Assembly (NCBI RefSeq): GCF_007752935.1
Contig: NZ_CP036319.1
Span: forward strand, 1,240,001-1,304,000
Source: Crateriforma conspicua
GTDB lineage: Bacteria; Planctomycetota; Planctomycetia; Pirellulales; Pirellulaceae
DNA: 64,000 nt
Direction of reading: 5' to 3'
Shown: positions 9,597 through 16,814 of the stretch, piece by piece
How positions within the stretch are numbered: position 1 is the stretch's first letter
Layout: the number at the start of each line of letters is the position of its first letter
Program-made: the position numbers and the translations under genes
Notes under the pieces: generated by a model
The model's input: only the letters and a program-made list of their open reading frames with translations
Told to the model about the DNA's origin: nothing
Databases searched by the model: none

Positions 9597-10081
9597 CGAG
9601 GGTCTCTACCAAGCGTCACGGCAAGGATCGGATTCAACGGCGGCTTCGTGGGGGCCGGTGAACCGGATTTGCCGATCGGGTCGCGATTGTGTGGAAGGGG
9701 GATAGGCCCGGAGTGCGGCGTCGATCAGTCCCGGTAAGGGAAACAGAGTGACCAGTGACATCGAATCACTGAGCGACTGTGGCACTTTGGGGTAGATGCA
9801 GTGGATAGAAAAGCGGTAAGGGCGATTCTAGTTGCACCCGTATTAGTGTCAACGAACAGCCTGAAGTCCGACGTAGTCGGCCGGCCAAAGTTCCCCGATC
9901 CACCGCTAAATCGGTGAATTCGTCACAACCTACACCCCCGCCGGGGTTCGGACCCGGTGGATCGGGGTGCGGGAATGCTCCCCGTCGTGGGGCATCTTTG
10001 GGCCAGACGCTGCAGGACATGCCGCGGCACTGACGAATACGGGGGCCAGTCTAATCCGCGGCGGCAACGCGTCGTGGCAAT
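9597..10081. other. Intergenic region with several inverted repeats
   Basis: There is no coding frame with convincing character here. CCGAC-gta-GTCGG lies near 9869-9881. A perfect 13-base inverted repeat, CCCCGATCCACCG (9893-9905) and CGGTGGATCGGGG (9955-9967), encloses 49 bases that themselves contain ACCG/CGGT. A CCCC/GGGG hairpin follows near 9976-9995. The region lies upstream of the giant gene and downstream of the BBP7 terminator. It could be a structured 5' leader or a small RNA; neither is proven. Confidence 0.4.
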
Positions 10082-10119
10082 AAAAAAGACGCGGCGACGG
10101 GAAAACCCGCGGCCGCGTC
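10082..10119 (-). terminator. Rho-independent terminator of the BBP7 gene
   Basis: Read on the minus strand, a 14-base stem (10119-10106 pairing with 10101-10088, one mismatch and one G-T pair) closes a TTTT loop and is followed by six T. It begins about 55 bases after the BBP7 stop codon. Confidence 0.9.
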
Positions 10120-10175
10120 GTTGGTTGGTGTCGGCGGTTCGTCGACGTCGGGGAGCGTCGGACGGTTTTCCGTTG

Positions 10176-11771
10176 CTACCAGATGTATTCGGTACCGAAG
10201 GAGAAGCCCTGGACGACCACCGAACCGATGTCCATGCCGGGGTCCACGCCGCTGGCGATGGGCGTGACGGCGAAGTTCTGCAGATAGTCGCCGTCCAGCG
10301 CTGCCCGGCCGACGTCGTCGATGGCGATCAGGTAATAAGCCGATCGGAAGGACCAGCTGTGGCTGAATCGATAGACCAACTTGGTCTGGAATTCGTACGC
10401 CAGGGTGCCCTTGTCGACGCTGCGGGCGAACGATTGGGTGCCCGCACCACCGTTGTTCAGCGAATTGGAGCTGACGGTCAGTTGCGAATCGATATCGTTC
10501 TTCATCCAGGCAAACTTGTTTTCGATGCCCAGGCTGACGCCCGGCATGACCATCCACCACAAGTCGCCGCCGATCTGAGCTCCGAACAGATTGTTCTTCA
10601 CGGCGTCGCTGCCGTTGAAGAAGTCGTTGGGCGATGCGGAGGCGTTCAGCGTGTTGATGCCCAGGCCGTTGTCGTATCGCAGGTAGCGAAGACCGAACAG
10701 CCACGATCCTTGGAAGCGACAGTAGGGTCCGACGGTGCGACGACGGTAGTTGAATTCACCGCTGTGGAAATCGCCCCACGACGAAGCCGCCTGCATGGTC
10801 GATCGGTCGACATCGTCCAGACCGCCGGGCGGGTCGGTGCCAAAATCGGTGATGTAGCTGTACAAGTCGGTTCCGTTGACCTGTGCGTAGCCGCCCCATT
10901 CTTGGCCGCCCATGTAGGTCAATTCCAAGTTACCGCCGGGGCCGAAGATCCAAGCACCGCTGATGCGAATGCCGGCTTCCAGGTCGCCACCATCCAGGTT
11001 GTCGGTGGTCAACACGGCGGGGCCGCCCAGGCCGGCACCTTGCCGCGTGATCACGCCGCCGTTGCCAAGGCTGCTGGTATTGCGTCCCAGGAACAGGGCT
11101 TCGACCGACACGTCGTACCAGCGTTGCGAACAGCAACCGCCGTCGGTGTAGGGGGCCATCCAAGCCACAACCGCGGCCGGATTGAACGTTCCCAAGTGGT
11201 ACCGAAGGGCGTCCCAAGTGCTGGTGTTGCAGCGTGGGATATTGCCCATCAAGCCGCCCGGCCCGCATGCCCCGCCGCCACAGGCACCACAGCCTGCACC
11301 GCCGCACATGCCACAGCCGCCGCCCATCGGGCCGCAACCCATGGGGCCACACCCCATGCCGCCGCCACAGGCACCGCAACCGCCGCCGCCGCACATGCCA
11401 CAGCCCATCATCGGGCCGCCGGCACAGCTTTGGCATCCCATGGAATCACAGGAATCGCAGCCGGAGTTCAGCCAGCCGGGGCCGCCCTGAAGCAATCCGA
11501 CTTGGCGGACGCCCGCCGGTCCCATGGGCTGCATGCCTCCCGCCGTCATGACACCGCTGGGAGCACCAGGGGCCATCATCAAGCCGGCCGGGCTGGCGAA
11601 TCCGCTGCCCAGGAAGTCCACTTCGGATGACGGGTCGGACGGATGTGACGCCGTTGCGGTGCTAAAGCAAGCCACGGCGATGACCGCCATGATCCCGCCG
11701 CCCAACCAACGACGAATCCGTTTCGGCTTCGCCACTCTGTTTAATCGTTTCTGTTGAGTCATTCGTTGCAT
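10176..11771 (-). CDS. BBP7-type outer-membrane beta-barrel protein with Gly/Cys-rich N-terminal region
   Basis: The open frame runs back to 12014, but the ATG at 11771 has GGAG nine bases before it and gives a basic stretch followed by a hydrophobic signal helix (GGGIMAVIAVACFSTATA). The mature part starts with about 90 residues very rich in Gly, Cys and Met (repeats such as GCGMCGG and GCGACGG). It then shows alternating aromatic/polar strands, FLGRN, GAWIFGPGGNLELTYMG and FSFGTEYIW at the extreme C-terminus. That terminal Trp/aromatic pattern fits an outer-membrane barrel; the layout matches the BBP7 family, a planctomycete paralogue group. Function is unknown. The Cys-rich segment is unusual for a barrel and may bind metal or be cross-linked. 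Confidence 0.85.
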   Translation of the reverse strand: MQRMTQQKRLNRVAKPKRIRRWLGGGIMAVIAVACFSTATASHPSDPSSEVDFLGSGFASPAGLMMAPGAPSGVMTAGGMQPMGPAGVRQVGLLQGGPGWLNSGCDSCDSMGCQSCAGGPMMGCGMCGGGGCGACGGGMGCGPMGCGPMGGGCGMCGGAGCGACGGGACGPGGLMGNIPRCNTSTWDALRYHLGTFNPAAVVAWMAPYTDGGCCSQRWYDVSVEALFLGRNTSSLGNGGVITRQGAGLGGPAVLTTDNLDGGDLEAGIRISGAWIFGPGGNLELTYMGGQEWGGYAQVNGTDLYSYITDFGTDPPGGLDDVDRSTMQAASSWGDFHSGEFNYRRRTVGPYCRFQGSWLFGLRYLRYDNGLGINTLNASASPNDFFNGSDAVKNNLFGAQIGGDLWWMVMPGVSLGIENKFAWMKNDIDSQLTVSSNSLNNGGAGTQSFARSVDKGTLAYEFQTKLVYRFSHSWSFRSAYYLIAIDDVGRAALDGDYLQNFAVTPIASGVDPGMDIGSVVVQGFSFGTEYIW

Positions 11772-12217
11772 CGCAAACGTCTCCGCGGCCACCGCCGCCA
11801 CAAATGTGCGCCCGGTCACGTCTTCGCCCAGCAGAGAATCACGTCGCAGCATGCACCGGCCACGCGGGCGTCGCCGAATCCGTTCAGCGATGCTCACGTG
11901 ACACAGGTCGTCACGAATGTTTCCCCCCTTGGCGAAGCCCCCGAAATCCGGAAGGCTTTTCCATACGACTGACGACAGGGACGCCGAGCACAGACCCACG
12001 TCCTGTGGGTGCACGTCGCGGCGGTTGCCGAATAATCGCTTCAGGCGGACTTATCGGCACGAACTGACCCCGAGATTCGGTTATTCCGCGAGATCCGGGT
12101 GGGAAAAGTTTTCCGGTCCTGCCAATCGCTCTTGTCGCCCGCCGTTAAAATCGTTACCGCCCGCCGCCGGGGCGAAGTGCGGCTGGTCTGAAATTTCGCC
12201 TGGAAACAAGCTGCTTG
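11772..12217. other. Divergent intergenic region
   Basis: These 446 bases separate the BBP7 start (minus) from the next plus-strand gene. A perfect ACCCAC-gtcct-GTGGGT hairpin lies at 11994-12010. GGAG at about 11780 serves the BBP7 start. I see no other gene; the open frames here continue neighbouring frames and lack coding character. Confidence 0.5.
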
Positions 12218-13996
12218 ATGACCCGTTCTGATCCGCTCCGTCCCGCCGAAAACGGTGCCCGCGAAACCCTGCGTCAGACCATCGATCGGCTCGGGCCGCC
12301 GCCACCAGCGGTCGCTCAGCGGTGGGTCCGCGATCTGGCCGATCGCGACCGATCGGATCCCGTTTTCGCGATTCATCCGCCGGGTAAAGATGCGTGGGAC
12401 CACTTGGCGATCCGGCGCGACGGCCGGCTGTCGGTCTCCGCCGACCTGGATGGTCCGGCCGACACGCAGCGTCCGATCGATGCTGCCGATTCCGGGCTGT
12501 GGTTGCAAAAGCTCGCCGAATCGCTGGGCGTGGCCGACTCCGCGGGGGATGCGACACCGATTTCAACGGCCGGATCGGCGGAACGCTTGTCCGCAGACAC
12601 CAAGCCGGCTGACGTTGCATTTCCGACGGACGACGACGCGTCGGATGCCAGTGACGAAAACTCGGCCGGCACCGACGATGCCCTGCCCTGGACGTTCGCT
12701 CAGTCGGGTGACGTAACGACGCCAACGACCGATGTTACGGACAGTGAATCGCCTGGAAAACGCCGAAAATCGTCCGCCGGGAAGTGGGGGGCTGCTGCGG
12801 CGGCGACGCTGGTGATCGCCGGTGTGGGCTACGTCGCCACACGACCCGCATCGCCGACGTCGGATTCCCAAACGCAACCGGCCGATGCCCGGGCGTCGAC
12901 CAACGCGATCGATTCGACCGACCCTGGGCCGGAGCCGCAGGAATCGATGGAGCTGGTCGAATCCTTTGACGAACCAGCGGCCGTCCCACGAACTTTGGAC
13001 TCGGCCGATGTGCCCGGTGACGATGACGACTTGACCGGGCAATTGCTGGCAGGCGGCCCGATACCGGGATTGGATCTAACGCCGCCCGCATTGAGTTCCA
13101 CTCCGACAGCCGAAGGCGACGACACCGCAACGCCGCCAGACCCGGCCGACACCATGGGGCTGAACGATCCCCTGTTGACCGGTCCCAATCTGTCGTCCAG
13201 CGGCGACGTGTTGCCCGATCCGGGAAACATGGGCCAAACGATGGGTGAATCGGTCGCCGATCCCACGGCATTGCCGCCGGACTGGGATGAAGAATCCGGT
13301 GTCGACGACGGCGATGAGATGCCACAGGATTCCGCCGACGATCTGCCCGTCGCTGCGACCGGAGGCGATGCCGAACCCGTCGATCCGATCGCCGTCGTGC
13401 TGGATTCGACCGACCAGACGCATGCTTTTGACATTTCCACCGCGGATCTGGATCGTGAAACCACGCTGGAAATCCAAGTGCGAACCCCCGATTCGGTCAG
13501 CCCGCATTGGGTGATGCCCATCGCAGACGCTTCGCCCCGGCGTTGCCGTGGTGTGGTGGCTTTATTCCCCAGCGATGCCGAAGTCCTGCCGGCCGCCGGG
13601 TTCGGCTTTCCCGTGCTGGCGGTCAGGCTGGATGTCCGAACCGGCAGCAAGATGAGTGTGCGGACACGGTATGCCGTTCGGCTGGGGCCGATGACGCCGT
13701 GGCTGGAAGTGACCACCGGCCAGATGGAGGCTTATGCCGCAACGGTGGCCAGCCAAGCGGTGCAGCTGGACCGGTTTCTGGCCCAGATTGATCGCATCGA
13801 AATGTCGTCGCTATCGGGCAGCCAGCGAGCGGAGATCCGGCAACGACGCGACACCGTCAAGCAGGCGTCGCAGCGGATCAGTGACTTGGGTGACCGCGTT
13901 GCCAAGCTGGTCACGCTGGTCCATGACGTCGCCGCCGAAGCGAAGATTGACGTCCGTGTGACGGGCAGCCAGGGCGAAATCTTGACGACCCAGTAG
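12218..13996 (+). CDS. Single-pass membrane hypothetical protein with long acidic periplasmic region
   Basis: Start at the ATG at 12218 (a TTG directly before it is also in frame), giving 592 residues. Residues 1-180 are polar and probably cytoplasmic, ending in a basic stretch (GKRRKSSAGK). A single membrane helix follows at about 190-208. A long Asp/Pro/Thr-rich, low-complexity stretch runs to about 390. The last 200 residues look folded, with alternating beta-like segments and then a predicted coiled region (QRAEIRQRRDTVKQASQRI). I recognise no family. The layout suggests an anchored envelope protein. It converges with the TPR lipoprotein, 30 bases apart. Confidence 0.75.
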   Translation: MTRSDPLRPAENGARETLRQTIDRLGPPPPAVAQRWVRDLADRDRSDPVFAIHPPGKDAWDHLAIRRDGRLSVSADLDGPADTQRPIDAADSGLWLQKLAESLGVADSAGDATPISTAGSAERLSADTKPADVAFPTDDDASDASDENSAGTDDALPWTFAQSGDVTTPTTDVTDSESPGKRRKSSAGKWGAAAAATLVIAGVGYVATRPASPTSDSQTQPADARASTNAIDSTDPGPEPQESMELVESFDEPAAVPRTLDSADVPGDDDDLTGQLLAGGPIPGLDLTPPALSSTPTAEGDDTATPPDPADTMGLNDPLLTGPNLSSSGDVLPDPGNMGQTMGESVADPTALPPDWDEESGVDDGDEMPQDSADDLPVAATGGDAEPVDPIAVVLDSTDQTHAFDISTADLDRETTLEIQVRTPDSVSPHWVMPIADASPRRCRGVVALFPSDAEVLPAAGFGFPVLAVRLDVRTGSKMSVRTRYAVRLGPMTPWLEVTTGQMEAYAATVASQAVQLDRFLAQIDRIEMSSLSGSQRAEIRQRRDTVKQASQRISDLGDRVAKLVTLVHDVAAEAKIDVRVTGSQGEILTTQ

Positions 13997-14026
13997 CCTG
14001 GTCCGTGCCGACCCAACAGCAGACGG

Positions 14027-15355
14027 TCAGCCCGGTGGCAAAGCGAATCCGCCTTCGGTCCCACCAGTGGCGGGCGACGGTTGCGATGCGGCCGGCGGCG
14101 CCTGAGTGTTCGCGGTCGGCGTGGTCGGAGCCGGTGCCGCTTGAGTCGTCGGAGCTTGAGCCGGTGCCGTCGGGGCGGCCGCTGGCTGCGGCGATGGCGT
14201 GGTGGCCGATGCCGGGACCGTCGTCACGCCGTAGGGCGAAATCCGGTACGTCGGCAATTGGCCTGTCGCATCGGTTTTCGGCGCGGAAACCGTCTGGGCA
14301 GGTGCGGCGGGCGCGGTCGCCGTGGGCGTCGCGGGTGCCGCAGCAATACGCGTTTCCGGATCGCTGGCTCCCGGCCATGACGGCTGTCCCGGCTGTGCGG
14401 GAGTGTTGCCGGGCGTTGTTCCACGCTGGATCTGGGCCAGCATTTCCTTGGAACGCTCGACGGCCTTTCGCGTGGACGGGTCAGCCGACTGATCCGCCTC
14501 GTACTTCATCGCCAGATTCAACTGTTGGGTTGCTTGGGGCACTTGCCCCTTGCGATAAAACAGGTACGCCATGTTGAAGTGGGCCACGGCCGGTTGATTG
14601 GCTTCCGCCAACGTCTTCATGGCGGCTGCGGGATCGCCTGATTCGAACTGGACGCTGGCCAGGTTGTTCACGTATCGCGACGTTCCCGGTGCCAGATTCA
14701 AGGCTTGTTGCAGCGTTTGGACCGCGGGGCCGTGCTGGCCCAACCGGCTAAGGGTCAGCCCCAAATCGTTGTACAGCCCGGCGTCCTTGGGGTTCTGCTG
14801 AATCGCTTGGTGAAAGTGTTTGGCCGCTTCGGTGTGGTTGTTTTGCCGGAAATGCAGCCGGGCAACGCTGGCCAGAGCCGCCGCATCCTTGGGATCGGTT
14901 TCCAAGGCTCGGTCGTACGCTTCCATCGCACGCTGGAAGTTCCCCGTCGATTCCCAAAGCTGACCGTTGGCCACATAGACTTCCGAACTGATATCGTCCG
15001 GCTCGTTGGTCAGGCTAAGCGGATCGTCTTCGGCAATCGTTTCACCATTGGCCTCGGCCTGATCGCGGGTGAACACACCGGTGATCGATTGTCCGGTCTT
15101 GCTCAATGCATTCCGCGTCGACGAACTGACCGTCGAAAAGACGTTCTTTTCCTCTTTCTTGGCAATCGCTTCGCTGCCGTCGAATCCGACCGGGGGTGCA
15201 CCGGTGGTGTCTTTTCGCGAAAACGGGTTCATCGATGCCAGCGACATGCCGCCGGTCGAACACCCGGTGCTTGCCACCGTGCCACAAGCCAACAGACAGG
15301 CCAGCCACGCACGGCGAACGCCGGTGCTGCGTTTGGTTGCAATAGTCTTCTTCAT
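14027..15355 (-). CDS. TPR lipoprotein
   Basis: From the ATG at 15355 (MKKTIATKR) the protein is 442 residues. It has a signal peptide ending in the lipobox ASTGC, so it is probably lipid-anchored. Residues about 120-300 hold several TPR units, for example NFQRAMEAYDRALETDPKDA, the next unit with NHTEAAKHFHQAI, and one with GQHGPAVQTLQQALNLAP. The last 120 residues are low-complexity, rich in Ala, Pro, Thr and Gln. TPR lipoproteins commonly act as scaffolds in envelope biogenesis; the partner is unknown here. The frame is open upstream to 15448, but that extension lacks protein character. Confidence 0.85.
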   Translation of the reverse strand: MKKTIATKRSTGVRRAWLACLLACGTVASTGCSTGGMSLASMNPFSRKDTTGAPPVGFDGSEAIAKKEEKNVFSTVSSSTRNALSKTGQSITGVFTRDQAEANGETIAEDDPLSLTNEPDDISSEVYVANGQLWESTGNFQRAMEAYDRALETDPKDAAALASVARLHFRQNNHTEAAKHFHQAIQQNPKDAGLYNDLGLTLSRLGQHGPAVQTLQQALNLAPGTSRYVNNLASVQFESGDPAAAMKTLAEANQPAVAHFNMAYLFYRKGQVPQATQQLNLAMKYEADQSADPSTRKAVERSKEMLAQIQRGTTPGNTPAQPGQPSWPGASDPETRIAAAPATPTATAPAAPAQTVSAPKTDATGQLPTYRISPYGVTTVPASATTPSPQPAAAPTAPAQAPTTQAAPAPTTPTANTQAPPAASQPSPATGGTEGGFALPPG

Positions 15356-15630
15356 GCGAATTCGATTCCCCGGGCGACGCGTCACCGCGAACGCTGCCCA
15401 TCCTGGATAACGTGGCGCGATTTGTACCGTTGGTAGGAATCGACGCAATCAGATTGATTCTTCAGCCTGAACGGGTTCTTTGTGCCAAGACGCGTGAGAA
15501 TTTTCCTGCGGTTTGATCACGCCGTCTGCGCGTCCACCGCCCGCACGGTCATGCCGAACCGTCACCCAGCGGGGTGGGCCGTGGAAACACAGCATCGACG
15601 GGCGCACCGCGTGAAACATCCACACAAACC
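15356..15630. other. Intergenic region upstream of the TPR lipoprotein
   Basis: About 275 bases without a credible gene, between the TPR lipoprotein start and the terminator of the next minus-strand gene. It presumably holds the lipoprotein promoter; I see no clear motif. Confidence 0.4.
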
Positions 15631-15678
15631 CAAAAAGGCCGCGACCGCGTTACCAAAACTGGGAAACGCGGCCGCGGC
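15631..15678 (-). terminator. Rho-independent terminator of the secreted hypothetical gene
   Basis: On the minus strand a 15-base GC-rich stem (15678-15664 with 15650-15636, one imperfect pair) is followed by five T. It lies about 45 bases beyond the stop of the gene at 15723. Confidence 0.88.
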
Positions 15679-15722
15679 CATGGTCGTCCGATCAAGACGT
15701 CTTGGTTGAACCCGTCACGCGA

Positions 15723-16373
15723 TCACGGGCCGGATGAACCACCACTTGCACCGGAGGCCGTGGTGATGCCCGATGTTCCCGCCGCCGTGGTCGACGGCAG
15801 GACAGGTGCGGGCAAGCGATTGAGCCATTCGCGGTGAATCTTTTCCGCCCAAGGTCCGGGAGCGGACGGCGGTTCGATGTGCGTCACCATGACTCGTGGC
15901 GGTGCACCGTTGAAGTGCAAACGCTGCAACATGTCGTGGACCGAAGTCACGCGGGCTTGCGTTTCTTGATCGTTTTCACCTTGCAAGACGTACACCGCGC
16001 GGCGTTGCTCGGGGGCCTGGGTCGCGATCCACTTGATACGCTCGCGTCCGGCCGCCAACAACGCACCATCACCCCGTCGGAACAGGTCGTGTCCGATCGT
16101 ATTGTGGGCCCGCCACCCGTTGTGTTTCATCACCTCAAACGGTGCCATCGTCTGTGCCGCGTCGACTTCGGTGAACGGTTCAGGCCAGGCACGGTTGCGG
16201 GCGTATTTGATGTGGAAGCTGTGCCAGAAACTGTGCCAATCCGCCGACGCGGTGGATGCACCCAGCACGATCAGCGTCAGCGGCAACAAGACACGCACTG
16301 TGCGGCGGGTCAATCCGATCCGTCCGAATCGTTGCGTCAAGACGGCGGCTTTGGCGGAGAACTGGGTTTTCAT
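15723..16373 (-). CDS. Secreted planctomycete hypothetical protein
   Basis: The ATG at 16373 gives 216 residues. A basic N-terminus is followed by a hydrophobic helix (VLLPLTLIVLGASTASA) with a plausible signal-peptidase site at ASA. The mature part starts DWHSFWHSFHIKYARNRAWP, followed by a region with ERIKWIATQAPEQRRAVYV near residue 110 and VMVTHIEPPSAPGP. The end is Gly/Ser/Thr-rich. The middle part, with its 'rename the paths by length' look (GENDQETQARVTSVHDML), vaguely recalls OmpA-like peptidoglycan-binding regions, but the key motif is missing, so this is only a guess. It is monocistronic with its own terminator. Confidence 0.72.
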   Translation of the reverse strand: MKTQFSAKAAVLTQRFGRIGLTRRTVRVLLPLTLIVLGASTASADWHSFWHSFHIKYARNRAWPEPFTEVDAAQTMAPFEVMKHNGWRAHNTIGHDLFRRGDGALLAAGRERIKWIATQAPEQRRAVYVLQGENDQETQARVTSVHDMLQRLHFNGAPPRVMVTHIEPPSAPGPWAEKIHREWLNRLPAPVLPSTTAAGTSGITTASGASGGSSGP

Positions 16374-16553
16374 ACCGCATCGATTCCGTTCGAGGGGTGG
16401 GTTGGGTCCAATCACCTACGTTCAAGCAATCGACCGGCGCGGGTGGCTACCTTTTCTAACAATCGAAATTCTGAAACCACGATCCGGTTGCCCGAGCGAA
16501 AAGTCGTAGTCAATCGGCACAGTTTCCCAGATGGGGGCCTGCGGACGAGGCGT

Positions 16554-16814
16554 TCACATGTCTTCCAGTGGCGTGACGACAATGCGTTGGTCAAAGAATT
16601 CGATGACATCACCGATCGACAACTGTTTACGTCGACGTGTTTCGACTTCGCCGTTGACCGTGACATCGCCCGATTGGATCAACTGTTTCGCTTCGCCACC
16701 GGTGCCGACCAACCCGCTGCGTTTCAGCACGTCGTCCAGCCGAATGATGCCGGCCGGGGGCACCGGTGTGGTTTCGGGCGGATCGGACCGTGGGGTGTCA
16801 TCAGAATCGGGCAT
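16554..16814 (-). CDS. Small S4-domain RNA-binding protein
   Basis: This 86-residue protein has a proline-rich N-terminus, then an S4 domain: IRLDDVLKRSGLVGTGGEAKQLIQSGDVTVNGEV pattern from about residue 23, followed by a basic RRRK and GDVIEFF. Family knowledge: small S4 proteins of the YbcJ/RqcP type bind structured RNA or ribosomes. Its ATG shares one base with the stop of the LRR gene upstream (TGATG), so the two are translationally coupled. Confidence 0.88.
   Translation of the reverse strand: MPDSDDTPRSDPPETTPVPPAGIIRLDDVLKRSGLVGTGGEAKQLIQSGDVTVNGEVETRRRKQLSIGDVIEFFDQRIVVTPLEDM

Noticed and set aside
9957-11630. 557-codon plus-strand open frame
   Set aside because: It lies antisense to the BBP7 gene, which has a signal peptide, a clear barrel pattern, a ribosome-binding site and a terminator.
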